A stretch of 35,025 bases of DNA from a virus. The notes below the pieces were generated by a model. It saw only the letters and a program-made list of their open reading frames with translations. It was not told where the DNA came from and searched no databases. Shown in pieces: positions 7,417 to 16,002 of the stretch (its first letter is position 1; each line of letters begins with the position of its first letter). Made by a program: the position numbers and the translations under genes. The stretch covers positions 1 to 35,025 of the IMG/VR virus record IMGVR_UViG_3300030060_001855. One strand, 5' to 3'.

Positions 7417-9737
7417 CTTAACCCATCTTGTTTTGTATTTATTCTAAAAGTTCCCAATGCCCATTGGTCATCAGTTCCTTTACTTTGTACTTTTAAAGAT
7501 ACTTGTCTACCTCTAATCCTTGTACTTATTTTATCAGTTGAAGATAAACTTGTTGTATTTGTGTAACTTAAATTATGTGGACCTTTTAACGAAACGTCAC
7601 CTGTACCCACCCCACCAGAAGTAGGCAATGAAAAAGGAAACTTACTTGCTTTTAAATATAAATCTAAAGATGTACTGTCACTAATACTTACATCAGGTAT
7701 CAAGCGATCAATTAATTGAATGTCATTACCATCAGCAGTAAGTTCTTGTGGAGAACTTTCTATATAAGCATTCATAGCATCTCCATCAGCAGTTGTGCCA
7801 CTTTCATGATTATATAATACCCCATCTGATTCAAAAGCAAAAGGATTATCTCTTGCTCCAAAGGAATCCAACCAACAACTTCTACCCATATTGCCGACAG
7901 TCCATACGTTTAATTCATAGTTATATGAAACATAATTGTTGTTTTCTGGATTGTCATCGTCAGTTAAAGTTGTAACTGAATTAATAGCAGACCTTTTATC
8001 TTGTATTGAAGAACTTACAGTAATTTGTTTACTAATAAATTGCCAATTACCAGTTGGTACAATCGTTGTTTCACTACCAGTCAAATAATTCATAGGATCT
8101 ATTTCTACTTCAATATTGTTTTGATCTGTAACTTTTGTAATAAAAGCTTTTACACTATAACCATTTTTTGAAAAAAGACTAAAAATACCATCTGCATCAC
8201 TATTTTTTGATATCCACACAGGATCTCCAACTTCCCAAGTGTCCACACCTGGTGATGGCCAAGTAATACCACAAGAACTTTTTCCTAATGTTTGAGTAGT
8301 AATGTTACTTGATAAACCTATACTCAAAGAATATTTTTTATTTTTACTTGGGTAAAACCAAGATATTTCTTTGAATTTTTTATTATGACCTGTGACTACT
8401 TTATCTTTATATGCAGAGTGCATCCTATTAAATACATATCTTTGTACTGGACATGCTAGTTCTTTTACACTTCCATCATAAATATAAAAATTCTCACCAC
8501 CCATCCAATATACAATGCTATCAACATTTATCATTGCATTTAAACCTGTTGATGCTGAACCAACAGCCAATAGTCTAAAACTAAATACAAAATCACCCCC
8601 GACAAAAGTCATACCATATACAGCTTCATCTGTTGATATTATTGTTTCTTCTCTAGTGCTAATCATAGATATAATTTTAGAACCTATCTGTAATCTTTGA
8701 TCACCAGAGGTATTAGTCGCAGTTGGTGTCCATTTAGTGTAGTCTTCTTGAGTACTCCAACGAACCAACATTTCATCCATTGTCGATGTTCCTGCTGTAG
8801 TACAACCACCACACACATAATGTCTGTCTGGGAAAGATACAATTGCAGTTCTTGCCTTACTAGGAACGTCAGTTGCACCACCAAGTGAAGATATTAAAAC
8901 TGATCTACTAGTAGGCCCACCAGAGGTATCCCAATAATATAAACCATCATTTCTAATTCCTGCTAATACATCTTCACCCCAAAGATTAATGTGCCAACTA
9001 GAATTTTCTAACACAACAGTTGTACTTCCGACAGTAGCAGGGCTACCCCAACCATCACTACCCCAAGTGCTAATTCCCCAACCAAGAGCAGGAGCTGCTG
9101 ATTGTGTACCTAATCCATTGTCTAAACCTTTAAGATATAAAACATCTAAAGTTGTACCACCACCAGAACTTACTGTGCTAGAAGCTGCACTATCTACTGT
9201 TATGGTATATGAATTAGAATCAACAAGTGTAATTTGATATCCTGATTTTCTATTTAAATCGTCAGCTGCAATACCACCAGTTGCAGTTGCACTTTCTATT
9301 ACAACAAAATCCCCAGTTTTCGCACCATGAGAACTATCTGTAATAGTAACAGTTGTACTTCCATCAGTTGTAGCTAGTGGATTACTTAAATTATTTGTAG
9401 TTTTTCTTAATGGTGTAATATCATATAATACACCATCTTGTATAATATATAAATGACTGTGTGTTCCTAAAACTATTCTATCTTTACCATCTGATAAAGC
9501 TCTCCAAAAAAGCATTTTCCTACCAACACCTTTTGGATTTTCAGCTACACCACTAGCACCACCACTTACTGTCAAACCTTCTATTTCTTCTTTTGCCCAA
9601 CCACCAATTTTTGAAGCATAACCATCTTCAAATCGCACAAGGTTACCATCTACCCAAAAAGGTCCATTTTTACCTGCTGTGTATTCTGTGATATCTTTTA
9701 CGATACCTGCATTAAATTGTAGTAGTTGTAATGGCAT
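7413..9737 (-). CDS. large tail-hub/DNA-stabilisation-like virion protein
   Basis: This 774-residue protein starts at ATG 9737. It opens with MPLQLLQFNAGIVKDIT and a GNLVRFEDGYASKIGGW segment, which I recognise from the large tail proteins of uncultured marine phages. It is beta-rich throughout. A Thr/Ser/Gly-rich insert at about 120-200 resembles an added beta domain, and many Trp-containing repeats follow, consistent with a propeller-like or hub fold. Its size, single copy and closeness to the lysis genes and ejection proteins suggest the tail hub or needle base, analogous in place to P22 gp10 or T7 gp12. The specific family match is not proven here and needs a profile search. Confidence 0.7.
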   Translation of the reverse strand: MPLQLLQFNAGIVKDITEYTAGKNGPFWVDGNLVRFEDGYASKIGGWAKEEIEGLTVSGGASGVAENPKGVGRKMLFWRALSDGKDRIVLGTHSHLYIIQDGVLYDITPLRKTTNNLSNPLATTDGSTTVTITDSSHGAKTGDFVVIESATATGGIAADDLNRKSGYQITLVDSNSYTITVDSAASSTVSSGGGTTLDVLYLKGLDNGLGTQSAAPALGWGISTWGSDGWGSPATVGSTTVVLENSSWHINLWGEDVLAGIRNDGLYYWDTSGGPTSRSVLISSLGGATDVPSKARTAIVSFPDRHYVCGGCTTAGTSTMDEMLVRWSTQEDYTKWTPTATNTSGDQRLQIGSKIISMISTREETIISTDEAVYGMTFVGGDFVFSFRLLAVGSASTGLNAMINVDSIVYWMGGENFYIYDGSVKELACPVQRYVFNRMHSAYKDKVVTGHNKKFKEISWFYPSKNKKYSLSIGLSSNITTQTLGKSSCGITWPSPGVDTWEVGDPVWISKNSDADGIFSLFSKNGYSVKAFITKVTDQNNIEVEIDPMNYLTGSETTIVPTGNWQFISKQITVSSSIQDKRSAINSVTTLTDDDNPENNNYVSYNYELNVWTVGNMGRSCWLDSFGARDNPFAFESDGVLYNHESGTTADGDAMNAYIESSPQELTADGNDIQLIDRLIPDVSISDSTSLDLYLKASKFPFSLPTSGGVGTGDVSLKGPHNLSYTNTTSLSSTDKISTRIRGRQVSLKVQSKGTDDQWALGTFRINTKQDGLR

Positions 9738-9738
9738 A

Positions 9739-10194
9739 CTAAATTATCAATTCAAAATGAGGACCATCCAGGAAAGGTCGTTTTCCTTCGCTACGTCTTA
9801 AATCAATATAACTATTCATAGCACCTTCCATACCACTATTCCATTGAGCTATATTTCCTATACTCCAAGCAGCTCCCCATTTAATGGGAACATTATGTTC
9901 TTTGGATGCTTGAGCCATTGCGTCAGCAATATCATCATAAAGATTCAACTCCCAAGATGCTCTCGATCCAAGATAAGCCATGAGGTCCACAGCATGACCT
10001 GTCAAGTGTTTTGATGCCATTGTTTTACTTGCTCCTTTAGCGACAAGTTCACGTTGCTCACTTTCCGATCTCATGCCACAAATCACTCCGAAATCCACCT
10101 TTGAGTAGTTTATGGCACTTGTAACACATTTAACCATATCTGGATGTACACCTTCTAGTTTATCCAAAGATCTCTGACTTAATTTAAAACTCAT
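9739..10194 (-). CDS. M15-family endolysin (zinc peptidase)
   Basis: This 151-residue protein is a VanY/L-alanyl-D-glutamate-type peptidase that should cleave the peptide cross-links of murein at lysis. The M15 signature is present: SKHLTGHAVDL places zinc ligands His63 and Asp70, and DGPHFEL near the C-terminus supplies the catalytic acid Asp143 and third ligand His146. A conserved GMRSESEQ lies at about 40-47. The length is normal for a single-domain phage enzyme without a wall-binding module, as expected for a Gram-negative host. There is no signal peptide, so export relies on the holin encoded immediately upstream with an ATGA overlap. The substrate bond is inferred from the family. Confidence 0.93.
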   Translation of the reverse strand: MSFKLSQRSLDKLEGVHPDMVKCVTSAINYSKVDFGVICGMRSESEQRELVAKGASKTMASKHLTGHAVDLMAYLGSRASWELNLYDDIADAMAQASKEHNVPIKWGAAWSIGNIAQWNSGMEGAMNSYIDLRRSEGKRPFLDGPHFELII

Positions 10195-10592
10195 TTTGTT
10201 AATCCTTTCGACTTTTCATAGCTACGAAGTCCACCAATCCCTAACATTCCACCCAAAACAGTAAGAAGTGTATTCATTTCAAATTCAGGCAAGTTAACAA
10301 TTGTAATACCAAATATAGTTAAAACAAAAACAACAATAGGCTGACAAACAAAGTGATAGAAAAAAGCAATCCCACAGATCCAACCAATGCAAGGCCGCCA
10401 CCCACCTTTAAAAAGGCTTCCAGAAGAAGCTTCTTCCTTATTGATTGCCAATTGTGCAAGTTGTTGTTCATGAGCTAATTTATCGGCCATCGTTGCCAAT
10501 TCGTGGGCAAGCTGTGCCTTTTGATCTTTATCCTCTATAACTTTATCTAATAATTTTGTTGCAGGACCAATTAAGTTGTTAAGTAAACTCAT
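10191..10592 (-). CDS. GTA-type three-helix holin
   Basis: This 133-residue protein has an amphipathic, Lys/Glu/Gln-rich N-terminal half (1-58), then FKGGWRPCIGW and three hydrophobic segments at about 67-83, 85-99 and 106-122. The GWRP entry to the first segment is the hallmark I associate with the three-TM holin family used for gene-transfer-agent release (Holin_3TMs). It should form lesions in the inner membrane that let the M15 endolysin reach the murein. It overlaps the endolysin gene by four bases, giving a holin-endolysin pair under one translation control. No separate spanin gene was recognised next to it. Confidence 0.88.
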   Translation of the reverse strand: MSLLNNLIGPATKLLDKVIEDKDQKAQLAHELATMADKLAHEQQLAQLAINKEEASSGSLFKGGWRPCIGWICGIAFFYHFVCQPIVVFVLTIFGITIVNLPEFEMNTLLTVLGGMLGIGGLRSYEKSKGLTK

Positions 10593-10593
10593 T

Positions 10594-11436
10594 TTAATGT
10601 TTCTTTTTATTTTCTAATTTTTTTGTGTTTGTTAATGATTGTTTGTCTAATAATGTAAAACCTCTGCGATTTGCAAATATTTCTGGATCTTTTTCCCATT
10701 TATCTGCACAAGCTTCTAACCAACGCATTGTCATTTCATGAGTGGGTGCTTTGCCATTTTTCATTAGTTCATTTTCAGTTTGTAAATAAGCAAAAACTTC
10801 AGCTTGTGCTTGAGCACCACTTATACCTAAATCAAATATATAAATCATATTGCCTTCATCTATTACTCCACCTCTTGGTCTAGCACTTGATAAAGCTTGT
10901 TTCATAGCTGTCATTATATGGTATCTGTTTTCTTCTCTTTCGTACATTTCCTCTGTTATTTCATCGACACCTAAATGTTTTAACAAAGAATTATATTGAT
11001 TAATAAAAAAGTTTAATTTTCGTATAGCACCTTGTACAGAGTTTTGTGCATTTACAGAATGTGTTTGTATTTCTAGTATTTCTACTTCCAACATCTCACG
11101 ATCTAAATTATCTTGACATTCTAATAATTCACGCTGTTTCATTTTTAATTCGACAGCTTTTTTCTGCATATTTATTTGTGCTTCTTGTAAAGCACTTTTA
11201 GTTTTATCTACTTCAGCCAAAGTGTGTTTGATAGAACGTATAGGTGTTATAGCAGTAACATCTAGCGTTACACCCATAAATTGAGAATGTGATTTATAGA
11301 AATTACTAGAAGCCTGTTGTATCATAGGCATATTTTTATCTATGTTTTTCAACATAGTTTTATACTCTGGCTTTACTTCAGATAAAGCTGTTTGTATGTT
11401 TTTTATAACAAGTTCGGTTTTCAAATTATCCACCAT
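10594..11436 (-). CDS. coiled-coil protein of unknown function
   Basis: This 280-residue protein starts at ATG 11436, overlapping the previous gene by 11 bases. Residues about 70-160 are a long heptad-like coiled coil rich in Lys, Glu, Gln and Met. The C-terminal part is globular, with a GGVIDEGNMIYIFDLG segment near 185-200, and the extreme C-terminus is Lys-rich. No catalytic motif or membrane segment is visible. It sits between the tail-repeat genes and the holin, so it could be a tail-fibre assembly factor or a late cytoplasmic protein. I recognise no named family. Confidence 0.7.
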   Translation of the reverse strand: MVDNLKTELVIKNIQTALSEVKPEYKTMLKNIDKNMPMIQQASSNFYKSHSQFMGVTLDVTAITPIRSIKHTLAEVDKTKSALQEAQINMQKKAVELKMKQRELLECQDNLDREMLEVEILEIQTHSVNAQNSVQGAIRKLNFFINQYNSLLKHLGVDEITEEMYEREENRYHIMTAMKQALSSARPRGGVIDEGNMIYIFDLGISGAQAQAEVFAYLQTENELMKNGKAPTHEMTMRWLEACADKWEKDPEIFANRRGFTLLDKQSLTNTKKLENKKKH

Positions 11437-11767
11437 TTAATGTTGTTAAATCTTTCCAAATAATTGTAGCTGCAGTTGAAGGTACAAAATCTTCTTCACT
11501 ACCATCTGATGCTGTTTGTTTCCAACCTTTACCATCACTTATACTTGTTAGGTAAGTTGTAAGATTGTCTTTACTTGTAATCTCACCTTCAGAACCAGAT
11601 ATATCTGCTCCATCATCTGCAATACCAATCATTATATGATCTCTTGGACTTGCTGTACTATCTTTAACAGGATACATACCTCCTGTTCCTTGAGGCACAC
11701 CAAACTTGAGAAAGGTTGGTATTGTACCTTCTGCTGTTAATCTATATTTTATTACTTTATAAGCCAT
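11426..11767 (-). CDS. small tail-associated protein of unknown function
   Basis: This 113-residue protein starts at ATG 11767 behind a strong AAGGAGG site, suggesting high expression. It is beta-rich (YKVIKYRLTAEGTIPTF; HIMIGIADDGADI) with an acidic, Ser/Thr-rich C-terminal half. It directly follows the three six-repeat tail genes and may be a cap, chaperone or attachment subunit for them. Nothing in the sequence proves this. Confidence 0.65.
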   Translation of the reverse strand: MAYKVIKYRLTAEGTIPTFLKFGVPQGTGGMYPVKDSTASPRDHIMIGIADDGADISGSEGEITSKDNLTTYLTSISDGKGWKQTASDGSEEDFVPSTAATIIWKDLTTLNGG

Positions 11768-11783
11768 TTATTCCTCCTTAAAA

Positions 11784-12842
11784 TTAACTTAAACCACCAT
11801 GTGAGTTTGAACATCCGGGGAAAGCATACAATGTATTACTTCCACCTTCACTGGGAAGATCTCCAAAGTCAGTACCATTACCTGTTGAAGCTATTGTAAT
11901 GTATTCAATTCCTGCTGTTATTAACACACTTACTCCTCCTGCTATAACACCTCTTGTTGTACTACCACAACCACCTGCATAATTTCTATCTACTGTGAGA
12001 TCTCCAAAGTCTGTAGCGTTACCAGTTGATGCTATTGTAATGTATTGTATTACGTTTCCTGTAGCACCACCTGCATAAATACCTCTTGTACCAGAAGATA
12101 TGTTGCCCTCTGCAAATTGTCTTTGTGCTGAAGTTAAATCACCAAAGTCTGTGGCATTACCAGTAGACGCTATCGTAACATACTCTATAACATCAATAAC
12201 ACCAACAGCATATTGATAACCTCCTCCAATAACTCCTCTTGTTGAGGAAGATACTGATCCTTTATTATTAACTGCACCAGATAAATCTCCAAAATCTGTA
12301 GCGTTACCAGTTGATGCAATAGTGACATAATCAATAACATCTGTATAACCTGTACCTGTTGCTATTGTTCCTCCAAAACTTAACCCTCTTGTACTATTAG
12401 AAGTTGCAGTAAATAACCATCTAGCCACACTTAAATCTCCAAAATCTGTAGTGTCACCTGTTGTAGCTATAGTAACATACTCCATCTTATTAATTATTGT
12501 ACCCCCCTCATCACCACCTACAAATACACCTCTTGTGCCAGAAGCAAATGCTGAATGTCCATATCTAGCTACACTTAAATCTCCAAAGTTTGTAGTGTTT
12601 CCTGTTGATAATATAGATATGTAGGATATTGTATCAGTAACTCCACTACCTACCGAAGTATAACCACCTGCAAACAATCCTCTTGGTGCTGCATTACCTG
12701 CTGTTGGCCAACGATTTGATTTATTTAACAGTTCAGCTTCAGCTAATGTCCATACTCCAGGTGCAGAGGTATCTCCATAATTATTAGCAGGAAGAACCTG
12801 TGATTCATCTGCTGTTATTAATCCACCTAAGTATCTTGCCAT
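11784..12842 (-). CDS. six-repeat propeller-like tail protein (third paralogue)
   Basis: The chosen start is ATG 12842 (MARYLGGLITAD), which forms a TAATG overlap and has a GGAGG site; an in-frame ATG 27 bases upstream lacks this spacing. The 352-residue product has an N-terminal GVWTLAEAELLNKSNRW segment, then six repeats of about 45-50 residues. Each repeat has a TRGVFAGG-like strand, a variable loop, then an IEYVTIASTGNATDFGDL-like pair of strands. It ends SNSHGGLS. Six repeats of this size suggest a six-bladed beta-propeller (kelch/RCC1-like). I recognise the repeat from cyanophage and other marine phage tail proteins, where host recognition is likely but unproven. Paralogues lie directly upstream. 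Confidence 0.82.
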   Translation of the reverse strand: MARYLGGLITADESQVLPANNYGDTSAPGVWTLAEAELLNKSNRWPTAGNAAPRGLFAGGYTSVGSGVTDTISYISILSTGNTTNFGDLSVARYGHSAFASGTRGVFVGGDEGGTIINKMEYVTIATTGDTTDFGDLSVARWLFTATSNSTRGLSFGGTIATGTGYTDVIDYVTIASTGNATDFGDLSGAVNNKGSVSSSTRGVIGGGYQYAVGVIDVIEYVTIASTGNATDFGDLTSAQRQFAEGNISSGTRGIYAGGATGNVIQYITIASTGNATDFGDLTVDRNYAGGCGSTTRGVIAGGVSVLITAGIEYITIASTGNGTDFGDLPSEGGSNTLYAFPGCSNSHGGLS

Positions 12843-13426
12843 TAACTTAAACCTCCTTGACCACCACAAGCACCTACTTGTCCTCTTAAACCTGTAACTA
12901 AATCCCCAAAGTCTGTGGCATTACCAGTGCTTGCAATTGTTACCACATCTATATTATTATCATAAGTCCACGAGTCACGACCACAAACTGCTTTTGTTGC
13001 ATTAGAAGTACTAAAAACATAAACTCTATCTGTAGATGTTAAATCTCCAAAATCTGTTGCGTTTCCTGTAGATGCTATAGTAATATAATCAATTACATTT
13101 TGATAAGCATAACTTGAAATATAACCACCAAATGTTAAACCTCTGGTTGAACTAGATGCAACCCCACTTCCTACATTCTGCCTTCCAACTGTCAAGTCAC
13201 CAAAATCAGTTACATTACCTGTAGATGCTATGGTGATATAATCAATTACGTTAGAAGCAACATTACCTGATGTGCCTAATCCAACATAAAAACCACCTGA
13301 GAATACTCCTCTAGTTGTATTACCACAAGAACCAAAATTATCTCTAGCAGCAGCTAAATCACCGAAGTCAGTAGCATTTCCTTCAGAAGACATAGTAACA
13401 TATTCAATAACATTACTTACACCCAT
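12842..13426 (-). CDS. C-terminal part (repeats 3-6) of split six-repeat tail protein
   Basis: This 194-residue ORF starts at ATG 13426 in the middle of a repeat: MGVSNVIEYVTMSSEGN is the second half of a unit whose first half ends the upstream ORF. It then carries four DFGDL-type endings and the GGQGGLS terminus seen in its paralogues. It is in the same frame as the ORF at 13454-13870, separated by 30 bases holding four stop codons. An AAAGG sequence ten bases upstream could serve as a ribosome site, so the fragment may be translated separately. It is either a functional split subunit or the downstream part of a broken gene. Confidence 0.75.
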   Translation of the reverse strand: MGVSNVIEYVTMSSEGNATDFGDLAAARDNFGSCGNTTRGVFSGGFYVGLGTSGNVASNVIDYITIASTGNVTDFGDLTVGRQNVGSGVASSSTRGLTFGGYISSYAYQNVIDYITIASTGNATDFGDLTSTDRVYVFSTSNATKAVCGRDSWTYDNNIDVVTIASTGNATDFGDLVTGLRGQVGACGGQGGLS

Positions 13427-13453
13427 TTAACGCTAACCTTTCTTTTGTTTTTA

Positions 13454-13870
13454 TTATCCATCATCTCCCCCTGCAAACACACCTCTGGTTGTAGAGGAGC
13501 AACCACTACTTCCAGTTGGAGCATGGGTTAAATCACCAAAGTCTGAACTACCACCTGTGCTTGCATAAGTTACAGTTTGTATTACATTTACTCTGGCTGA
13601 ACCTGTATAACCCCCACTATTAAAAGCTTTTGTTGTTGAAGAACAAGAGCCACCATAAGGACCACCTGCATATAACTCACCAAAAAGTGTTGCATTACCA
13701 CCAGATGCTATATCAAGATATTCTATAATTCTTGACTCTTGAGTAGATGAGCTATAACCACCCATGACTAAACCCATATTAGCTGCTTGAGGCAATGTTT
13801 TTTGCCACCTATCACCTTTAACAGCCACACCTTGTTCTCTTAAATCCCAAACTCCAGAAAAATTAGGCAT
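13454..13870 (-). CDS. N-terminal part (repeats 1-2) of split six-repeat tail protein
   Basis: This 138-residue ORF starts at ATG 13870, overlapping the stop of the previous paralogue by one base. The opening MPNFSGVWDLREQGVAVKG aligns with the GVW segment of the third paralogue. Two repeats follow (ending NATLFGEL and SSDFGDL), then the first strand of a third, TTRGVFAGGDDG, and a TAA. Together with the following ORF (2 + 4 repeats) it would make one six-repeat protein like its neighbours. Four in-frame stops in the 30-base gap exclude a single-base sequencing slip as the only cause. It is probably co-translated with the C-terminal part. Confidence 0.75.
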   Translation of the reverse strand: MPNFSGVWDLREQGVAVKGDRWQKTLPQAANMGLVMGGYSSSTQESRIIEYLDIASGGNATLFGELYAGGPYGGSCSSTTKAFNSGGYTGSARVNVIQTVTYASTGGSSDFGDLTHAPTGSSGCSSTTRGVFAGGDDG

Positions 13871-15129
13871 TAAGATAATCCCCCATGATTACTTGAAACA
13901 ACTCCGTTGTCCATTTCTGAAGGTACTTCAGCTAATAAGTCACCAAAATCGGTGGCATTACCTGTAGACGCAATAGTAACATACTGTATAACATCACTAT
14001 TACCAGTTCCAATAAAACCACCTGCAAATAATCCTCTAATTTTTGAACAGCAGCCACTTAACCCATTATTAACTGTAAGTAAATCACCAAAATCAGAAGC
14101 ATTTCCTGTGGATGCAATAGTCATGTAGTCTATAGTGTTAGTTCTAGGAAAAGGAGGCGAGGAAGTACCAATGACACCACCTCCAAACAATCCCCTAGTA
14201 GAACTACTAAGAGAGCCATGAAGATACCTTTGAGTTGTTAAATCACCAAAGTCAGTAACATTTCCTGTTGACCCTATGGTAACATATTCCATAACATTTA
14301 AATTACCGGGTATAGAATTATCAGTAGTACCACCACCAATTACATATCTAGTTGTATTAGTAACAGCACCCGGATATGATTTAGCAGCAGAAAGGTCTCC
14401 AAAGGTAGATGTATTTCCAGTGCTTGCTATAGTAATATAGTTTATATCAGTTGTGCGATATGAACTACCTGATTGATATGACATACCACCTGCAAAAATA
14501 CCTCTGGTGTCATTAGACCCTCCACAGTGGTAAAATCTATATGACTCAGTACCCCAATCACCAAAATCAGTTCCATTTCCCGTGCTTGCTATGGTTATAT
14601 ATTCTATCGTTGTTTGTTCTGGATTGCCATAACCTCCCGCAAAAATACCTCTGGTAGATGAAGAGCAAGATGCGTGGCTATATCTATGGTCAGCTAATAA
14701 ATCGCCAAAATCTGTTGCGTTTCCTGTTGTTTCTACTGTGACATACTGTATAAAATTACCCGGATTATTTGCAGATGAGCCACCCGACCAAATAGCTCTA
14801 GTAGGAGCTTGAGGAGAAGCTGAAGTTGCAGAAGATTGAACACTTGCACCAAAATCATTATTTGCTGTGCCTGTTACAGAATAGCTTGTGCCATTACTTA
14901 ATCCAGTTATTGTTACAGGAGTTGTTGAACCTGAAGCTGTAGTAACATTCCCACCTTCTACTGCAATAGCTGTATAAGAAGTGATAGCACCACCACCAAC
15001 ATCTGATGGATTAGTAAAAGCAACTACTAATTCTGTGCTATTTTCTGTAATACTACTTATCGTAGGTGCATCTGGTATTCTTAATTGATCAGAAGCTCCT
15101 AAAAAACCACCTTTATTATTCGAACCCAT
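13870..15129 (-). CDS. fibronectin-III plus six-repeat propeller-like tail protein (first paralogue)
   Basis: This 419-residue protein starts at ATG 15129 behind AAAGGA. Residues about 19-107 form a fibronectin type III domain (IPDAPTISSITENSTELVV; GLSNGTSYSVTGTANND), a common phage tail module. Six repeats follow from about residue 109 (PTRAIWSGG), each closing with an NATDFGDL-like motif, and the protein ends SSNHGGLS. The C-terminal HGGLS strand may close the ring with the first PTRAIWSGG strand, as propellers often do; this is inference. The FN3 domain probably attaches the propeller to the tail. The loops between repeats vary widely in length (for example TSSPPFPR in one repeat) and are the likely contact surfaces. 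Confidence 0.85.
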   Translation of the reverse strand: MGSNNKGGFLGASDQLRIPDAPTISSITENSTELVVAFTNPSDVGGGAITSYTAIAVEGGNVTTASGSTTPVTITGLSNGTSYSVTGTANNDFGASVQSSATSASPQAPTRAIWSGGSSANNPGNFIQYVTVETTGNATDFGDLLADHRYSHASCSSSTRGIFAGGYGNPEQTTIEYITIASTGNGTDFGDWGTESYRFYHCGGSNDTRGIFAGGMSYQSGSSYRTTDINYITIASTGNTSTFGDLSAAKSYPGAVTNTTRYVIGGGTTDNSIPGNLNVMEYVTIGSTGNVTDFGDLTTQRYLHGSLSSSTRGLFGGGVIGTSSPPFPRTNTIDYMTIASTGNASDFGDLLTVNNGLSGCCSKIRGLFAGGFIGTGNSDVIQYVTIASTGNATDFGDLLAEVPSEMDNGVVSSNHGGLS

Positions 15130-15139
15130 TTAAAATCCT

Positions 15140-15514
15140 TTAGCTCAATTCCTCATATGTAATTGTACAAGCTAAATCATTTGCTGCACTTGCTGTAACT
15201 CCAATAGAAGTATCTTCTTCTAAATATAAACCCATATTTTTATCTATTACCACTAATGAAGCATCAGCAGGTACTGAAATTGTAGAAGCTAATAAAACTG
15301 GAGTACCACCAATATCGTCTTGTGGATAGATCCCTACAGTTATTGTAGCTGCATTTGTACCATCTACATTCGCCACTACCAATGAATTTACTTTTATTAC
15401 TTTACCAGACGATGCTGCATTTTCCAACAATTGAACTGCACTTGTTCCAGTCAACAAAAGATGATCTGATTTTGCTGTAATTGTTGCAACATTTACTATA
15501 TTTGGTGCTGCCAT
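15140..15514 (-). CDS. small beta-rich virion protein
   Basis: This 124-residue protein starts at ATG 15514 with an AAGGAG site. It is Ala/Val/Thr/Ile-rich with regular strand alternation (ATITVGIYPQDDIGGTPVLL; IGVTASAANDLACTITYEE) and looks like an all-beta sandwich. I recognise similar small proteins beside tail fibre genes in marine phages. Its layout resembles the protein at 6912-7235. It is probably a tail or capsid accessory protein; no enzymatic residues are seen. Confidence 0.68.
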   Translation of the reverse strand: MAAPNIVNVATITAKSDHLLLTGTSAVQLLENAASSGKVIKVNSLVVANVDGTNAATITVGIYPQDDIGGTPVLLASTISVPADASLVVIDKNMGLYLEEDTSIGVTASAANDLACTITYEELS

Positions 15515-15528
15515 TTTTTATCTCCTTA

Positions 15529-16002
15529 TTATCCAAATACCATTGCCATTGCGATTGCTTTTCCAGTAGTGGCAGCTGAAGATGATATTCCTGCATCTTG
15601 AACTGCAGCTCCTGAACCTGCTCCATCTAAATAAACTATTCTTTTTTCATTAGGAACAATTGTGACTTCATTGCCTGAACCTTGTTTTATAATTATGTTC
15701 TGGCTGCCACTTGTCGCATTTTCAATTATGTGAACTCTTTTTAAAGTGTTTGGACCGATTGTAATTGTACAAGCAGAATCTAATGTGCCAGTGTATTTAA
15801 TATACATTGCCCTTGCTTCATCTGCTGAACCATCTGCAACAGTACTAGCATGAGTATCAGCATTAGTTGTTATGGCTTCTGTTCCATATCCAACTGCTTG
15901 CCCAACTAATTCAAGATTGGTATTTGTGGATGTTCCCCAAGTACCAGATTCTGCACCAGTTGCAATTTCTTTTAATCTTAAATTATTTACATATGTTGCC
16001 AT
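15529..16002 (-). CDS. tail fibre-associated structural protein
   Basis: This 157-residue protein starts at ATG 16002 in a TAATG overlap. The opening YVNNLRLKEIATGAESGTWG and the segment LDSACTITIGPNTLKRVHIIENAT are strongly familiar from tail fibre-related proteins of marine phages and prophages, where the fold is thought to be beta-structured. The C-terminal 40 residues are Ala/Gly-rich. It lies between connector-type genes and the propeller proteins, which fits a distal tail or fibre-base role. The precise function is unknown. Confidence 0.75.
   Translation of the reverse strand: MATYVNNLRLKEIATGAESGTWGTSTNTNLELVGQAVGYGTEAITTNADTHASTVADGSADEARAMYIKYTGTLDSACTITIGPNTLKRVHIIENATSGSQNIIIKQGSGNEVTIVPNEKRIVYLDGAGSGAAVQDAGISSSAATTGKAIAMAMVFG

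Larger units (their letters stand above)
11800..14810. repeat. degenerate repeats of about 150 bp (18 units) across the tail-protein paralogues
   Basis: Eighteen copies of a unit of about 135-165 bases are spread over three gene modules, six per module. The best-conserved part encodes Thr-Gly-Asn-Ala-Thr-Asp-Phe-Gly-Asp-Leu and reads on the plus strand as variants of aaatctccaaaatctgtagc. The intervening loops differ in length and sequence. Such an array can recombine between units and between paralogues. Confidence 0.85.

Noticed and set aside
11784-15129. Diversity-generating retroelement acting on the tail repeats
   Set aside because: No reverse transcriptase ORF or template repeat is present in the window; variation among repeats is accounted for by duplication and divergence.
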